Source: Microbacterium maritypicum (GTDB lineage: Bacteria > Actinomycetota > Actinomycetes > Actinomycetales > Microbacteriaceae). From it: a stretch of 64,000 bases of DNA. The stretch is from the NCBI RefSeq assembly GCF_008868125.1, contig NZ_WAAQ01000003.1, positions 357,539 to 421,538 on the forward strand, written 5' to 3'. Positions 17,657 to 25,735 of the stretch are shown piece after piece (position 1 is the stretch's first letter; the number at the start of each line of letters is the position of its first letter). Below the pieces are notes generated by a model, which saw only the letters and a list, made by a program, of their open reading frames with translations, searched no databases and had not been told where the DNA came from. The position numbers were made by a program, and so were the translations under genes.

Positions 17657-17981
17657 GCTCGAGACCGCATGGAGCCTCCGCAGCGTGATGGCCTCGCGCG
17701 GGATCTTCCAGACCTCCAAGCTGAAGCCGTTGCTCGAGGAGCGGGGCGTCGACCTGTCCCGGGAACAGGTGTACCGACTGGTGACGCAAGCACCGCAGCG
17801 GGTTCGCATCGACGTGCTCGCCGCGCTGTGCGACGCGTTGGAGTGCTCGCTCGACGACCTCGTGCAGGTCACCCGCCGGGAGGCTGCGGCCCCGGTCGCG
17901 GTGGGTGAAGAGGCGACGCGGGGTGCGATCGGCGATCTGCGGCCCGTGCGGGCCACGATCCGTCGCCCGCGCTCGAAGTAG
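17646..17981 (+). CDS. XRE-type helix-turn-helix regulator
   Basis: The 111-residue protein has one XRE/Cro-type helix-turn-helix (about 15-75: LKPLLEERGVDLSREQVYRLVT and LDVLAALCDALECSLDDLVQV) and a short basic tail. The ATG overlaps the integrase remnant stop by 11 bases, and its stop is 6 bases from the next gene, so the three form one unit. Integrase-XRE-zinc-ribbon trios recur in actinobacterial mobile DNA as I know it. It probably regulates excision or acts as a directionality factor. Confidence 0.78.
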   Translation: MTVELETAWSLRSVMASRGIFQTSKLKPLLEERGVDLSREQVYRLVTQAPQRVRIDVLAALCDALECSLDDLVQVTRREAAAPVAVGEEATRGAIGDLRPVRATIRRPRSK

Positions 17982-17987
17982 GCCGCG

Positions 17988-19943
17988 GTGGCGAAGCCTC
18001 CGCAGGAGCCCAGGGTTGCTGAGGTCGCCGGGCTCGTCCACGCGATCGCGCCGGAGATCCCGGTGGAGCGCCTTGTTGAGATCGTGGCTGAAGTCGCACC
18101 CGTGCCGCTCACCCAACGGCGTCTCGAACTCGCACTCCTCAAACAACCTGGAGTCCTCGAAGGGCGACACCGGAACGTACCGGTGACGGTGCAGGATCTG
18201 GCCCACGCTCTCGTGAACGAGGGTGCCGGGCGGGTCGTCTTGCCTACATGCGATTCCTGTGGACGTGCCGTTCGGATGCCTCACAAGACGCAGACCGGCG
18301 GTCGCCACTGCTCGCGCTGTGAACGGAATGCCCGATCGGTCGCGTGTGCCAGATGCGGACGAGTTCAGCCCGTGCAGCGCACCGTCGATGGGCAACGGTT
18401 CTGCCGGGACTGCTGGCGAGCCGATCCGCGGTCGTTCGGCGACTGCTCGCGATGCGGGCAGAACGCCACGATTATCGTCCGTCGCCCCGCGCTCGTCTGT
18501 CTCGCGTGCTACACCGCGCCGGTCAAGATGTGCGAGCTCTGCGGGGAGCCGGGCCGCGTAGCGACGCACCTGGACGGCCGACGGGTCTGCGCCCGCTGCT
18601 ACTACGCGATGCGACGCCCCCAGCCGTGCCCGGAGTGCGGGCGGAAGGTGTTCCTCACTGGCTTCATGAATGGGCACAAGGTCTGCGCCGAGTGCGCAGG
18701 AGCTCCCGTGACGATGGCATGCCCGGGATGCGGGACGATCGAAGAGGTGCGCAAGCACCGGCTATGCGTAGAGTGCCGGCGACCTATCGCCATCCAGCAA
18801 CTGCTTGCTGACGACAGCGGAGAGATCCGCCCCGAGCTGCACCCGCTCGCGGAGTATCTGGTGACGCACCACGGCAGTGCGATCTCCCTCGAGCGGTGGC
18901 TGTACAAGAGCCGCTGTGCGGTCGTCCTCCGTGAGCTCGCCGATGGCACGCTGCCCCTCACCGCGGACGCGATCATGACCAGAGCGCACGCCGGCCAGTC
19001 CGTGGCATTCCTGCTCTCGCTCCTCATCCGCTCAGGCGTGCTGCCCGATTTCGACATCCAAGCGGCGAGGTTCGAGCACTGGTTCCAACGGTGGCTTCCG
19101 ACCGTCCCCCATCCCGAGGACCGGCTCCTCCTACGGCGGTACTGCACCTGGGAGCTGCTGCCGTCGGGCAGATCACTCAGGGGCAGACCAGCTACGGCCG
19201 TCCGATCCGGCTCCACCTATCAGAAGGTGCGTGCGGCGCTGAAGCGGTGCGCGGCCCTCCTGCAGCAGATCCGCGCGAGCGGCGAAACGCTGACGACATA
19301 CCCGCAGCGATCTCTCGACGGCTTCCTCACCGGTTCGCCCTCACAACGGGATGCCCTCGCGCCGTTCACCCGGTGGCTGCGACGGCACCGCCTGAGCCGC
19401 CTCCGGGTCGAGTTCCGCAGCCATCGCCTCGAAGGGCGCGACTACGCCGCCGACCATCGGTGGACGATGGCACGCGCGTTCATCACGCGAGACGACATGG
19501 ATCCCGTGACGCGAGTCAGCGGATTGCTCGTCCTGTTCTACGGGCTCCACCTGACCCGCATCGCAGCGATCACCCGCGCACAAGTCGATACGACCGCGCG
19601 CCCCATGACGCTGACGGTCGGAACTGAACCGATCGAGCTGCCCGAAGTCCTCGCCGAAGCAATGGTCCAGCTGCTCGACGGCAACCGCTCCGACACTTGG
19701 CTCTTCCCGGGCAGGAACCCGGGCCGACCGATCACCCCCGGGCCGCTCAGCCGTCGACTCCGTCAAGAAGGACTCCTCGCCGGCAGCGCTCGTGTCACCG
19801 CGCTGATGGACCTCACCCGACAACTGCATCCTCGAATCGTGTCCGACCTGCTCGGCATCACGGCGTCATCAGCTGCCGCCTGGGCACGCCTCTCCGGGGG
19901 CGAATGGTCCGACTATCCCGCGCTGCGCTCAACCTCGACCTGA
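17988..19943 (+). CDS. multi-zinc-ribbon protein with tyrosine-recombinase-like C-terminal domain
   Basis: The 651-residue protein has an N-terminal helical part (1-75), then roughly seven Cys pairs between about 87 and 265 (CDSC, CSRC, CARC, CRDC, CSRC, CLAC, CELC, CPEC, CAEC, CPGC) that form tandem zinc ribbons. The C-terminal half (about 290-650) has the helical rhythm of a lambda-type recombinase, including GLLVLFYGLHLTRIAAITRAQV and SDTWLFPGRNPGRPI. I do not see a convincing HxxR...Y active site, so it may be a structural partner of the lost integrase. The GTG start lies 6 bases after the XRE gene. Confidence 0.75.
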   Translation: MAKPPQEPRVAEVAGLVHAIAPEIPVERLVEIVAEVAPVPLTQRRLELALLKQPGVLEGRHRNVPVTVQDLAHALVNEGAGRVVLPTCDSCGRAVRMPHKTQTGGRHCSRCERNARSVACARCGRVQPVQRTVDGQRFCRDCWRADPRSFGDCSRCGQNATIIVRRPALVCLACYTAPVKMCELCGEPGRVATHLDGRRVCARCYYAMRRPQPCPECGRKVFLTGFMNGHKVCAECAGAPVTMACPGCGTIEEVRKHRLCVECRRPIAIQQLLADDSGEIRPELHPLAEYLVTHHGSAISLERWLYKSRCAVVLRELADGTLPLTADAIMTRAHAGQSVAFLLSLLIRSGVLPDFDIQAARFEHWFQRWLPTVPHPEDRLLLRRYCTWELLPSGRSLRGRPATAVRSGSTYQKVRAALKRCAALLQQIRASGETLTTYPQRSLDGFLTGSPSQRDALAPFTRWLRRHRLSRLRVEFRSHRLEGRDYAADHRWTMARAFITRDDMDPVTRVSGLLVLFYGLHLTRIAAITRAQVDTTARPMTLTVGTEPIELPEVLAEAMVQLLDGNRSDTWLFPGRNPGRPITPGPLSRRLRQEGLLAGSARVTALMDLTRQLHPRIVSDLLGITASSAAAWARLSGGEWSDYPALRSTST

Positions 19944-20017
19944 GCACCAATGGCCTCCCGCTACGCTTGCGCCTCCAGTGGGACTGCCTGAATTATCGGA
20001 CAGACCCCCGGGCTTGG

Positions 20018-20407
20018 CTACAGATAGCGGCAGACCTGATCCGAGCTGCACGTGTCGGGCTCGACGTGCTCGGCCTGGTCGCGGAGCCCGGCGAGGGTGT
20101 CGCGCAGGTCGTGGAGCTGCCTGAGCTGCTGGTCGATATCGGTGAGGCGTGCGTCGAGGAGGTCGCGGACGTGGCTGCAGGGCGCTTGGCCGTGGTCGCG
20201 GATGTGGAGGATCTGCTGGATCTGGGCGAGGGTGAGTCCAGCGGCTTGGCCGCGGTGGATGAAGTCGATTCGGGCGATGGTCTCGGCGGTGTAGTTGCGG
20301 TAGCCGCTGGGCGTGCGCCCGGCCGGCGGCAGGAGCCCCTGGTCCTCGTAGAACCGCAACGTCTTCGCCGTGGTGCCGGCCGCGTCGGCGAGCTCTCCGA
20401 TCCGCAT
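20018..20407 (-). CDS. merR: MerR-family mercury-responsive regulator
   Basis: The 129-residue protein has the MerR helix-turn-helix (IGELADAAGTTAKTLRFYEDQGLL), a long dimer helix, and Cys77, Cys120 and Cys126. Their spacing matches the Cys82/117/126 Hg(II) triad of classical MerR with small gaps. The start follows a G-rich ribosome site. It is divergent from merA across a promoter with a MerR-type long spacer and palindrome, which it would repress and activate by DNA distortion. Confidence 0.85.
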   Translation of the reverse strand: MRIGELADAAGTTAKTLRFYEDQGLLPPAGRTPSGYRNYTAETIARIDFIHRGQAAGLTLAQIQQILHIRDHGQAPCSHVRDLLDARLTDIDQQLRQLHDLRDTLAGLRDQAEHVEPDTCSSDQVCRYL

Positions 20408-20445
20408 TCCCCGCCCCCCCTTTTCGCTGGTCGCAAATTTCGTGC

Positions 20446-20477
20446 TTGACCTTCCCCTGTGGTGGAAGGTTCATGAT
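20446..20477 (+). promoter_or_regulatory. MerR-type mer promoter/operator
   Basis: TTGACC (20446-20451) and CATGAT (20472-20477) are separated by 20 bases, longer than usual and typical of MerR-controlled promoters. Inside lies a perfect 7-bp inverted repeat ACCTTCC (20449-20455) / GGAAGGT (20464-20470). It reads toward merA. Confidence 0.8.
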
Positions 20478-20522
20478 GAGTGTATCAGCGGGATGTTCCA
20501 AGATGTCCAGGGAGGAATAAGG

Positions 20523-21947
20523 ATGCCATCGAGGTTTGATCTGGCCGTGATTGGGTCGGGTGGCGCGGCATTCGCCGCGGCGATCCGCGCCACCACACTG
20601 GGAAAGTCGGTGGTGATGATCGAGCGCGGCACGTTGGGCGGCACGTGCGTGAACACGGGGTGCGTTCCGTCCAAGGCGCTGCTCGCGGCCGCCGAGGCCC
20701 GCCACGTGGCCGCGGATGCGGGCTCCCGGTTCCCGGGGATCGCCGCCACCGCTGGCCCGGTAGACATGCACGGGCTGGTGGGTGGCAAGCAGGACCTGGT
20801 CGAGGCGATGCGGAGTGAGAAGTACATCGACGTGGCAGAAGCCTACGGCTGGCCGGTCCGCCAGGGCGAGGCGGCGTTCGCCGGCACGCCGGATGCGTCG
20901 GTCCTCGAGGTCACCGCCGCGGACGGCACCGTCGAAACCATCGAGGCCGCCCACTACCTCATCGCCACAGGCTCCCGCCCGTGGGCTCCTGCCATCGAGG
21001 GGCTGGACGGCGTCGACTTTCTCACCTCGACGTCGGCGATGGAGCTGTCCGAGGTGCCTGACTCGCTGCTGGTGCTCGGCGGGGGCTATGTGGCGCTGGA
21101 GATGGCACAGTTGTTCGCCCGGCTCGGCTCGAAGGTGACTCTGCTGGTGAGGTCCCGGCTGGCGTCGAAGGAGGAGACGGAAGTCTCCAAGGCGTTGCAG
21201 GAAATCTTCGCCGACGAGGGCATCCGAGTGGTCCGCCGCGCCATCCCCACCCGCGTCACCCGCGACCCGGGCACCGGCCAGATCGTCGCCGCGGCCGAGG
21301 TCTCGGGCGGCGTGCAGGAGTTCCGTGCCGACGAGATCCTCGTCGCGCTCGGCCGCGCCCCGGTCACCGACGGGCTCAACCTCGAGACCGTGCAAGTGAA
21401 GACCGGCGCGGCCGGAGAGGTCGTGGTCACCGACCAGTTGCAGTCCTCCAACCCTCGCGTCTGGGCGGCTGGGGATGTCACCGGGCACCCCGAGTTCGTC
21501 TACGTCGCAGCCCGGCACGGCACGTTGGTCGCCGAGAACGCCTTCACTGACGCCAGCACGTCGGTCGACTACACGCGGATGCCGCGGGTCACATTCACGA
21601 GCCCTGCCGTCGGCGCGGTCGGGATGACCGAGAAGGAGGTCATCGCGGCCGGGATCCGCTGCGACTGCCGTGTCCTGCCACTGGAGTACGTGCCCCGCGC
21701 GCTGGTGAACCGGGACACCCGCGGGTTCATCAAGATGGTCGCCAACGCGGACACCGGCGAGATCCTCGGCCTGACCGCGGTCGCCAAGGACGCCGGCGAA
21801 CTCGCCGCCGCAGGTGTCCACATCCTCGGCAAGACCATCACCGAGGTCGCCGACGCGTGGGCCCCGTACCTGACCACGGCCGAAGGCATCCGGATCGTAG
21901 CCAAGGCCTTCACCACCGATGTGTCGATGCTGTCCTGCTGCGCCTGA
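20523..21947 (+). CDS. merA: mercuric reductase MerA
   Basis: The 474-residue flavoprotein reduces Hg(II) to volatile Hg(0) with NADPH. It has the FAD motif GSGGAAFAAA (11-20), the redox pair GTCVNTGCVPSK (40-51), a second dinucleotide motif LGGGYVALE, and the C-terminal vicinal cysteines (LSCCA) that hand Hg(II) to the active site. The N-terminal MerP-like domain is absent, as in many Gram-positive enzymes. The ATG follows GGAGGAATAAGG. Nothing appears missing, so it should be functional. Confidence 0.95.
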   Translation: MPSRFDLAVIGSGGAAFAAAIRATTLGKSVVMIERGTLGGTCVNTGCVPSKALLAAAEARHVAADAGSRFPGIAATAGPVDMHGLVGGKQDLVEAMRSEKYIDVAEAYGWPVRQGEAAFAGTPDASVLEVTAADGTVETIEAAHYLIATGSRPWAPAIEGLDGVDFLTSTSAMELSEVPDSLLVLGGGYVALEMAQLFARLGSKVTLLVRSRLASKEETEVSKALQEIFADEGIRVVRRAIPTRVTRDPGTGQIVAAAEVSGGVQEFRADEILVALGRAPVTDGLNLETVQVKTGAAGEVVVTDQLQSSNPRVWAAGDVTGHPEFVYVAARHGTLVAENAFTDASTSVDYTRMPRVTFTSPAVGAVGMTEKEVIAAGIRCDCRVLPLEYVPRALVNRDTRGFIKMVANADTGEILGLTAVAKDAGELAAAGVHILGKTITEVADAWAPYLTTAEGIRIVAKAFTTDVSMLSCCA

Positions 21948-21949
21948 CC

Positions 21950-22354
21950 GCGCGCCAGACAGCGGATCCACCCCATCAGAAACTGGAGCCTCGCCCGCTC
22001 CTCGATCGGCCCGCCCGGGTCGAATCGATCTCCCCGGCCAGCGGCGACACGATCCGCGTCACCGTCGACTCGACCGCCGGTGTCACTAGCGTGGAACCGG
22101 CGACCGCGGTGGTGTCCTTGGTCAGCCCCGAGGCCATGCACTCGATTCGCTCCTCGTTCTGCAACCAGGTCCACTACTTCGCTTCCCGCGAGGACGCCGC
22201 CGGATGGCTCACGGAACACCCGATGGCCCAAATCCTCACGGTCGCCGATGCCTTCGAGGTTGGCAGCACCCTGATCACCGAGATGCTCGAGCGCCCCCGG
22301 ACCGGTGCCGACGAACTGTCTGGAAGCTGCTGCGGTCCCGAGACCTGCTGCTGA
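21950..22354 (+). pseudogene. merB: alkylmercury lyase MerB, N-terminal part deleted
   Basis: From about 22003 the frame reads like the C-terminal half of MerB: LLDRPARV, then VEPATAVVSLVSPEA, the SFCNQVHYFASREDA block with the second catalytic Cys, and AQILTVADAFEVG. The first half, with the other active-site Cys, is absent; the deletion ends just after the merA stop. The tail has extra cysteines (SCCGPETCC) that may bind mercury. The frame is open back to an ATG within merA (21857), so a short product may be made, but lyase activity is not expected. Confidence 0.78.
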
Positions 22355-22382
22355 GACGGCACCACGAGAGGACAGAACACCA

Positions 22383-22703
22383 ATGCCTCCCAACCAGGAC
22401 GACCAGCGAGGCGGCCGTGGCCTGCTCCTTGGGGCCGTCGCCGCACTGCTCGTGGTCGGCTGCTGCGCCCTCCTTCCACTTCTCGTCGTCGGAGGCACGA
22501 TCACAGGGATCGGCACCCTCCTCCGCAACCCGTGGGTGATCACGGGCGGTGCCGCACTCCTGATCCTCGCGGTGGTTGCAAGCATCGTGATGACAGCGCG
22601 TGCCAGGCGACACCGCCGCGAAAACGACCCCGACTGCTGCCCGCCCCTTCGCCCGACCATAACGAAGACAGACCCGAGGCGAAGGGAAACCGGAACCAAA
22701 TGA
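22383..22703 (+). CDS. small Cys-pair membrane protein of the mer module
   Basis: The 106-residue protein has two transmembrane helices (about 14-40 and 50-70). The first carries VVGCCALL, a vicinal Cys pair inside the membrane, and the cytoplasmic tail has DCCPP. MerT-type mercury importers also carry a Cys pair in the first helix, but they have three helices, so this is only an analogy. The ATG is preceded by GAGAGGA, and the gene is 28 bases after the merB remnant. It probably moves or binds Hg(II) for MerA. Confidence 0.6.
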   Translation: MPPNQDDQRGGRGLLLGAVAALLVVGCCALLPLLVVGGTITGIGTLLRNPWVITGGAALLILAVVASIVMTARARRHRRENDPDCCPPLRPTITKTDPRRRETGTK

Positions 22704-22857
22704 TCATGGCCATTAGACCCCGGCATACGGCCCGCCCGATAGGCCCCTAGCCAGCAGGCAAGTCGCCGATCAACGCGCGCGAACTCTGATGTGAAATCTA
22801 AAGGTCATCCGCATGGTCCCGGATCAAGCCGTCACGCGGCGGCGACGTCCTGCGCGG

Positions 22858-24771
22858 TCACGTGCTTGCCTTGCGCGTCGACGCGGCGCGCAGGCCGTTG
22901 AGGATCACGATCACCTCGGCGATCTCGTGCACCAGCACCACCGCCGCAAGCCCCAGGACGCCAAAGAGGGCGAGCGGGAGCAGGGCGGTGATGATCAGCA
23001 GCGACAGGATGATGTTCTGGTTGATGATGTGCCGCCCCCGACGGGCATGGGCGAACGCGCGCGGGAGAAGCCGCAGATCGTGACCGGTGAAGGCCACGTC
23101 GGCCGACTCGATCGCGGCGTCGGAGCCCGTCGCGCCCATCGCGATCCCGATGTCCGCGGCGGCCAGCGCAGGGGCGTCGTTGATGCCGTCGCCGATCATC
23201 GCGACCGGCCCCTTCGCACCGAGCTCTGCGATCGCGGCGGCCTTGTCTTCGGGGCGCAGCTCGGCGCGGACGTCATCGATCCCTGCATGCGCAGCGAGGG
23301 CGCGGGCGGTGCGGGCGTTGTCGCCGGTGAGCATGGTCACCCCGATGCCCTGGGTCGCGAGGGTGCGGACCACTTCAGGGACCTCGGGGCGCAGCTCGTC
23401 GCGGACGCCGATCGCGGCGACCGGGACGCCGCCGCGGTGGACGATCACGACTGTCATGCCCTGCTCCTCCAGCCCCGCGACCCGGTCGCCGAGGGTCCCG
23501 GCGTCGAGCCAGCGCGGGCTGCCGACGGTGATCCGCGCGCCGGCGAGCTCGCCCTCGATGCCGTGCCCGGCCTGCTCGGTCACGCCCTCCGCCGCAGGGG
23601 CATCCGGCGCTGCGGCGGTGATCGCGGCGGCGAGGGGGTGGGTGCTGTGCTGCTCCAGAGCGGCCGCCCACGCCAGCGCCTCCGCCTCGCTCACACCGTC
23701 CACGGTGAGGACGGCGGTGACGGCGGGCTCGTTGCGGGTGAGGGTGCCGGTCTTGTCGACGGCGACGTGGCGGATCACGCCGAACCGCTCGAACGCGGCA
23801 CCGGACTTGATGATCACGCCGAACTTGCTCGCCGAGCCGATCGCCGCGACCACGGTCAGCGGCACGGAGATCGCCAGTGCGCAGGGCGATGCCGCGACCA
23901 GCACGACCAGGGCGCGGGTGATCCACAGCTCCGGGTCGCCGAGCAGCGAGCCGATGATCGCGACCAGGGCGGCGAGGATCAGCACGCCCGGGACGAGAGG
24001 GCGGGCGATGCGGTCGGCGAGGCGGGCGCGGTCGCCCTTCTCCGCCTGAGCCTTCTCCACGAGGTCGACGATCGTGGTCAGTGAGTTGTCGGTGCCTGCC
24101 GCGGTCGTTTCGACCTCCAGTGCCCCGGCGGTGTTGATTGCGCCGGCGGAGACGGCATCGCCGGGTTCGACCTCGACCGGGATCGACTCCCCGGTGATCG
24201 CGGACGTGTCCAGGCTGGAACGTCCCGTGCGGACGACGCCGTCGGTCGCGATCCGCTCACCCGGCCGCACCAACATCAGCTGCCCGACAGCCAGATCCTT
24301 CGCGGCGACCTCGACCGAGACGCCGTCGCGGCGGATGGTGGCGGTCTCCGGGACGAGCTTGAGCAGTGCCCGCAGCCCGCCGCGGGCACGGTCCATCGCC
24401 TTGTCCTCCAGCGCCTCGGCGATCGAGTACAGGAATGCCAGCGCTGCGGCCTCCTCGACGTAGCCGAGGATCACCGCGCCGACCGCGCTGATGGTCATCA
24501 GCAGCCCGATGCCGAGCTTGCCCTTGAAGAGGTTCCGGATCGCGCCCGGCGTGAACGTCGACGCGCCCAGCAGCAGGCCGATCCAGAACAGCACCAGCGC
24601 AGGGATCTCCATCCCGGACCACTCCAGCGCCAGACCGGTGAGGAACGCCACACCGGAGAAGACCGGGACCATGATCCCGCGGTCCCGCCACCAGGGGCGC
24701 TCCGCCTCCTCGGCCTCTTCGCCGACTGCGGTCTCAGGCTCGTCGTGCTCGCAGCCGCACGCCGCGCTCAC
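22858..24771 (-). CDS. CtpG/CadA-like P1B-type heavy-metal ATPase
   Basis: The 637-residue exporter has a short N-terminus with CGCEHDE instead of a full metal domain. The P1B core follows: TGES, the membrane motif SPCALAI, the phosphorylation site DKTGTLT, the HP motif in QHSTHPL, TGDN, and GDGINDAPAL. The last helices carry HEIAEVIVILNGLR. GTG 24771 forms a GTGA overlap with cmtR and is preferred over the ORF start at 24810. The CmtR pairing points to Cd(II)/Pb(II), as in the mycobacterial cmtR-ctpG pair, though Zn or Co cannot be excluded by eye. Confidence 0.88.
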   Translation of the reverse strand: MSAACGCEHDEPETAVGEEAEEAERPWWRDRGIMVPVFSGVAFLTGLALEWSGMEIPALVLFWIGLLLGASTFTPGAIRNLFKGKLGIGLLMTISAVGAVILGYVEEAAALAFLYSIAEALEDKAMDRARGGLRALLKLVPETATIRRDGVSVEVAAKDLAVGQLMLVRPGERIATDGVVRTGRSSLDTSAITGESIPVEVEPGDAVSAGAINTAGALEVETTAAGTDNSLTTIVDLVEKAQAEKGDRARLADRIARPLVPGVLILAALVAIIGSLLGDPELWITRALVVLVAASPCALAISVPLTVVAAIGSASKFGVIIKSGAAFERFGVIRHVAVDKTGTLTRNEPAVTAVLTVDGVSEAEALAWAAALEQHSTHPLAAAITAAAPDAPAAEGVTEQAGHGIEGELAGARITVGSPRWLDAGTLGDRVAGLEEQGMTVVIVHRGGVPVAAIGVRDELRPEVPEVVRTLATQGIGVTMLTGDNARTARALAAHAGIDDVRAELRPEDKAAAIAELGAKGPVAMIGDGINDAPALAAADIGIAMGATGSDAAIESADVAFTGHDLRLLPRAFAHARRGRHIINQNIILSLLIITALLPLALFGVLGLAAVVLVHEIAEVIVILNGLRAASTRKAST

Positions 24772-25127
24772 GCGCCCGCTCCCGTCCCGCAGCAGCCCGG
24801 CACCGTGCACGAAGCGTCCATGCAGGGCGCGTGCTCGTCCACCGCGAGCGTCACGTCCACCAGCGCGGTCAGCGCCGCCGCGAGGTGCGGGTCCGCGATC
24901 TCGTAGCGCGTCTGCCGCCCTTCCGGCTCGGCGACCACGATGCCGCAGTCGCGCAGGCAGGTCAGGTGGTTCGAGACGTTCGAGCGGGTCAGCTCCAGCT
25001 CACGCGAGAGCACCGCCGGGTAGCTGGGGCCGTCGAGCAGGGTCATCAGTATCCGGGAGCGCGTCGGGTCCGCCATGGCCCGGCCGAGCCGGTTCATGAC
25101 GTCGAGACGTGGAGCAATGGTCAGCAT
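24768..25127 (-). CDS. cmtR: CmtR-type Cd(II)/Pb(II) ArsR-family repressor
   Basis: From the ATG at 25127 the 119-residue protein places Cys57 and Cys61 (TCLRDCG) and Cys102 (HAPC) exactly where mycobacterial CmtR binds Cd or Pb. The winged helix includes TRSNVSNHLTCLRDCG. A C-terminal tail adds four more Cys (MDASCTVPGCC). Metal binding should release the DNA and derepress the downstream ATPase, whose GTG overlaps the stop. The longer ORF start is rejected because the promoter -10 element lies in that extension. Confidence 0.9.
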   Translation of the reverse strand: MLTIAPRLDVMNRLGRAMADPTRSRILMTLLDGPSYPAVLSRELELTRSNVSNHLTCLRDCGIVVAEPEGRQTRYEIADPHLAAALTALVDVTLAVDEHAPCMDASCTVPGCCGTGAGA

Positions 25128-25132
25128 GCACT

Positions 25133-25152
25133 GATCATACAGTGTTGACTGA
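25133..25152 (-). promoter_or_regulatory. cmtR promoter and candidate operator
   Basis: On the minus strand TATGAT (25138-25133) lies only 5 bases before the cmtR ATG, so the transcript is probably leaderless. Overlapping it is a short inverted repeat CAGT-GTTG-ACTG (25140-25151), the likely CmtR site. No ribosome site is visible. Confidence 0.5.
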
Positions 25153-25153
25153 A

Positions 25154-25696
25154 CTAATCCCAGGATGAATAGTGCACCCTGCGACATTCGGCCCTACCAG
25201 TAACCCCGCGGGCGCGCAGCAGCAGCCCGGCGTTTTCGAGCGCGCCGAGGACGCGGACGATGCTGGTGGTGTTGCAGGACACCACCCGGGTCAGGTCCCG
25301 GCCGAGCGCGGTGGCGTAGTTGGCCTGGGCGACGAAGGAGTGCCCGGTGGTCGAGTGCGCTTCCCCGCCCTGCACGATCACCTTTACTCCCGCCGCCTGG
25401 TAGCGGGGCAGGTTTCCGGCGGCGACGTGCTTGGGGGTCGTATCGACGATCACGTCGCTCTGCGCGAGGAGATCGTCGAGGGTTCCCTCGGGGCGGATGC
25501 CGGTGTCCACCATGCCGCTGTGCGCGTCGGGGGTGGCGGCGAATACGGGCAGCCGCGGGACGGCGGATTGTATTCGCCAGTCGGTGACGATGTCCGCGAC
25601 GCCCACCAGGTGCATGTCGGGTTGGGCGTGGACGGCGTCGGCGACCCTCTTGCCGATCACTCCGTACCCGTTGACGCCGACTCTGATCCTGTCCAT
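25154..25696 (-). pseudogene. type II glyceraldehyde-3-phosphate dehydrogenase, C-terminus lost
   Basis: The 180 residues match the N-terminal half of archaeal-type (type II) GAPDH: the NAD(P) motif NGYGVIGKR (9-17), DVIVDTTPKHVAAGN and the catalytic Cys141 in SCNTTSIVR. Family members are about 340 residues. Similarity stops near residue 164 (about 25203), then a short unrelated tail ends at the cmtR promoter. The cadmium module therefore cut this gene. It lies 39 bases downstream of the UbiB-like gene and was once part of that operon. Activity is unlikely because half the catalytic domain is missing. Confidence 0.82.
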
Positions 25697-25735
25697 CTTC
25701 GTCTCCTTTCGTGGTGTTCTTGAGCCGTGCGCGGG

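Larger units (their letters stand above)
17357..19943 (+). mobile_element. recombinase trio at the left edge of the metal island
   Basis: The integrase remnant, XRE gene and zinc-ribbon/recombinase-like gene are one tightly packed unit immediately before the mer module. They probably mobilised an ancestor of the metal island. The loss of the integrase N-terminus suggests the element is now fixed. No attachment site was identified. Confidence 0.6.

Noticed and set aside
22813..24084. 423-codon plus-strand frame opposite the cadmium ATPase
   Set aside because: It is antisense to the ATPase catalytic core and has no domain.
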